From contig NZ_NIJK01000022.1 of NCBI RefSeq assembly GCF_002836975.1, positions 26,617 to 90,616 of the forward strand: a DNA stretch of 64,000 nucleotides, written 5' to 3'. The position numbers and the translations under genes were made by a program. Positions 63,405-64,000 of this stretch are shown here, piece by piece; position 1 is the first letter of the stretch, and each line of letters begins with the position of its first letter. Source of the stretch: Shewanella indica. GTDB taxonomy: Bacteria; Pseudomonadota; Gammaproteobacteria; Enterobacterales; Shewanellaceae. A model generated the notes under the pieces. The model searched no databases and had not been told where the DNA came from. It saw nothing but the letters and a program-made list of their open reading frames with translations.

Positions 63405-64000
63405 CTATAATTCCTCATCCAGAACCGCAAACATGTGCTGTTTAAGGCTATCAAAATCGGCCGGCAGAACAGCCGACAGCAACGCCTTATCGGCCACTCT
63501 TTGCAACGCCTGCGGCAGTGGCAGGCTGATGTTCAGCTCGCGGTCGACCACATCCTTGAATTTGGCCGGATGTGCGGTTGCCAGAAAGATCCCCTGCTCT
63601 TCCTCCTTCAATGACAAGCGCAGTGCCTCGGCTGCCACCGCCGCATGAGGCTCGGCCAGATAACCTGTCTGCTCGAGCGATAGCATGGCCTGACGGGTTT
63701 GCCCCTCGGACAGCGCCAAGCCGGACAAGTCAGACAACGGCCATTTCATCTCAGCAAAAATCGCTTCCACTCTGGGCCAGTTACTCGGCTCGGACACATC
63801 CATGGCGTTGGACATGGTCGCAACAGTCTGCCGCGGTGCCCAATCACCAAAACTCAAATAGCGCGGTACAGTATCATTGCTGTTGGTGGCCGCCACAAAG
63901 CGCTTGATGGGCAATCCCATGGCTTTGGCCAGCAGACCCGCGGTCAGGTTACCGAAGTTACCACTGGGAACACTGACAACCGGCGCCGATTGATGCTGCT
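63405..64000 (-). CDS. thrC: Threonine synthase, C-terminal part (runs off the window)
   Basis: About 198 codons of the 3' end are inside the window; the gene continues beyond 64000. The frame includes VVSVPSGNFGNLTAGLLAKAMGLPI at its upstream side, the phosphate-binding region of PLP-dependent threonine synthase, then RFVAATNSNDTVPRYL and SNAMDVSEPSNWPRVEAIF, the family's SNAMDVSxPSN motif. The enzyme converts phosphohomoserine to threonine. An ATG at 63920 is internal, not the start. Confidence 0.92.
   Translation of the reverse strand, partial: QHQSAPVVSVPSGNFGNLTAGLLAKAMGLPIKRFVAATNSNDTVPRYLSFGDWAPRQTVATMSNAMDVSEPSNWPRVEAIFAEMKWPLSDLSGLALSEGQTRQAMLSLEQTGYLAEPHAAVAAEALRLSLKEEEQGIFLATAHPAKFKDVVDRELNISLPLPQALQRVADKALLSAVLPADFDSLKQHMFAVLDEEL

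Overview
The window reads as a chromosomal segment of a Shewanella-type gammaproteobacterium. The main reasons are the lactate cluster lldP / Fe-S D-lactate dehydrogenase (dld-II type) / lldEFG directly beside nadK and grpE, a PilY1-TapY2 pair, a DHBP synthase fused to a degenerate GTP cyclohydrolase II domain, and orthologues that closely follow E. coli proteins (AvtA, RlmM, ProS, EttA, TrhP, GlyA). Genus is an inference from protein likeness and gene order; no rRNA or tRNA gene was found.

Left end (1-3.1 kb): accessory DNA. A gene-less stretch holds two diverged copies of a roughly 500-560 bp structured unit. It is followed by what looks like two integron gene cassettes: ORFs at 1549-2175 and 2258-2638, each ending in an attC-like hairpin, with exactly complementary core sites at the two ends of each cassette. 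The second attC loses its right core site near a truncated IS256-family transposase. No integrase gene is in view.

Core block 1 (3-21 kb): avtA, a small hypothetical gene, rlmM, an NhaC-type antiporter, etfBA, an H-NS protein, a pair of exported amidohydrolases, rcsF-trmO, a hexapeptide acyltransferase, a membrane protein with a destroyed GGDEF site, proS, and grpE diverging from nadK with a heat-shock-type promoter.

Lactate block (22-30.3 kb): lldP, dld-II, lldE, lldF and lldG form a complete machinery for importing lactate and oxidising both isomers. Five CRP-like palindromes lie upstream of lldP. An ORF chimeric between an IS5-family transposase start and a TonB C-terminal domain follows, then a low-GC islet (30.8-32.5 kb) with a probably frameshifted exported protein, a tiny ORF and a small lipoprotein.

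Core block 2 (32.7-44.5 kb): slipin/NfeD pair, then a long minus-strand run glyA, nrdR, ribD, ribE, ribBA, ribH, nusB, thiL, pgpA (one-carbon, riboflavin, transcription, thiamine and phospholipid functions), and ettA on the plus strand.

Right part (44.5-64 kb): tapY2-pilY1, an RND efflux adaptor and pump, DUF1428 and OsmC proteins, a periplasmic solute-binding-like protein, a YbgC-type thioesterase, an EAL protein with altered GGDEF, an HDOD protein, trhP, a YfhL-type ferredoxin, a small lipoprotein with an 11-residue repeat, a YciA-type thioesterase, ltaE, a TRIC/UPF0126 channel protein and the 3' part of thrC, which runs off the window. A 63-bp repeat occurs twice (4937-4999 and 48757-48819). 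I found no CRISPR array, prophage or complete insertion sequence.
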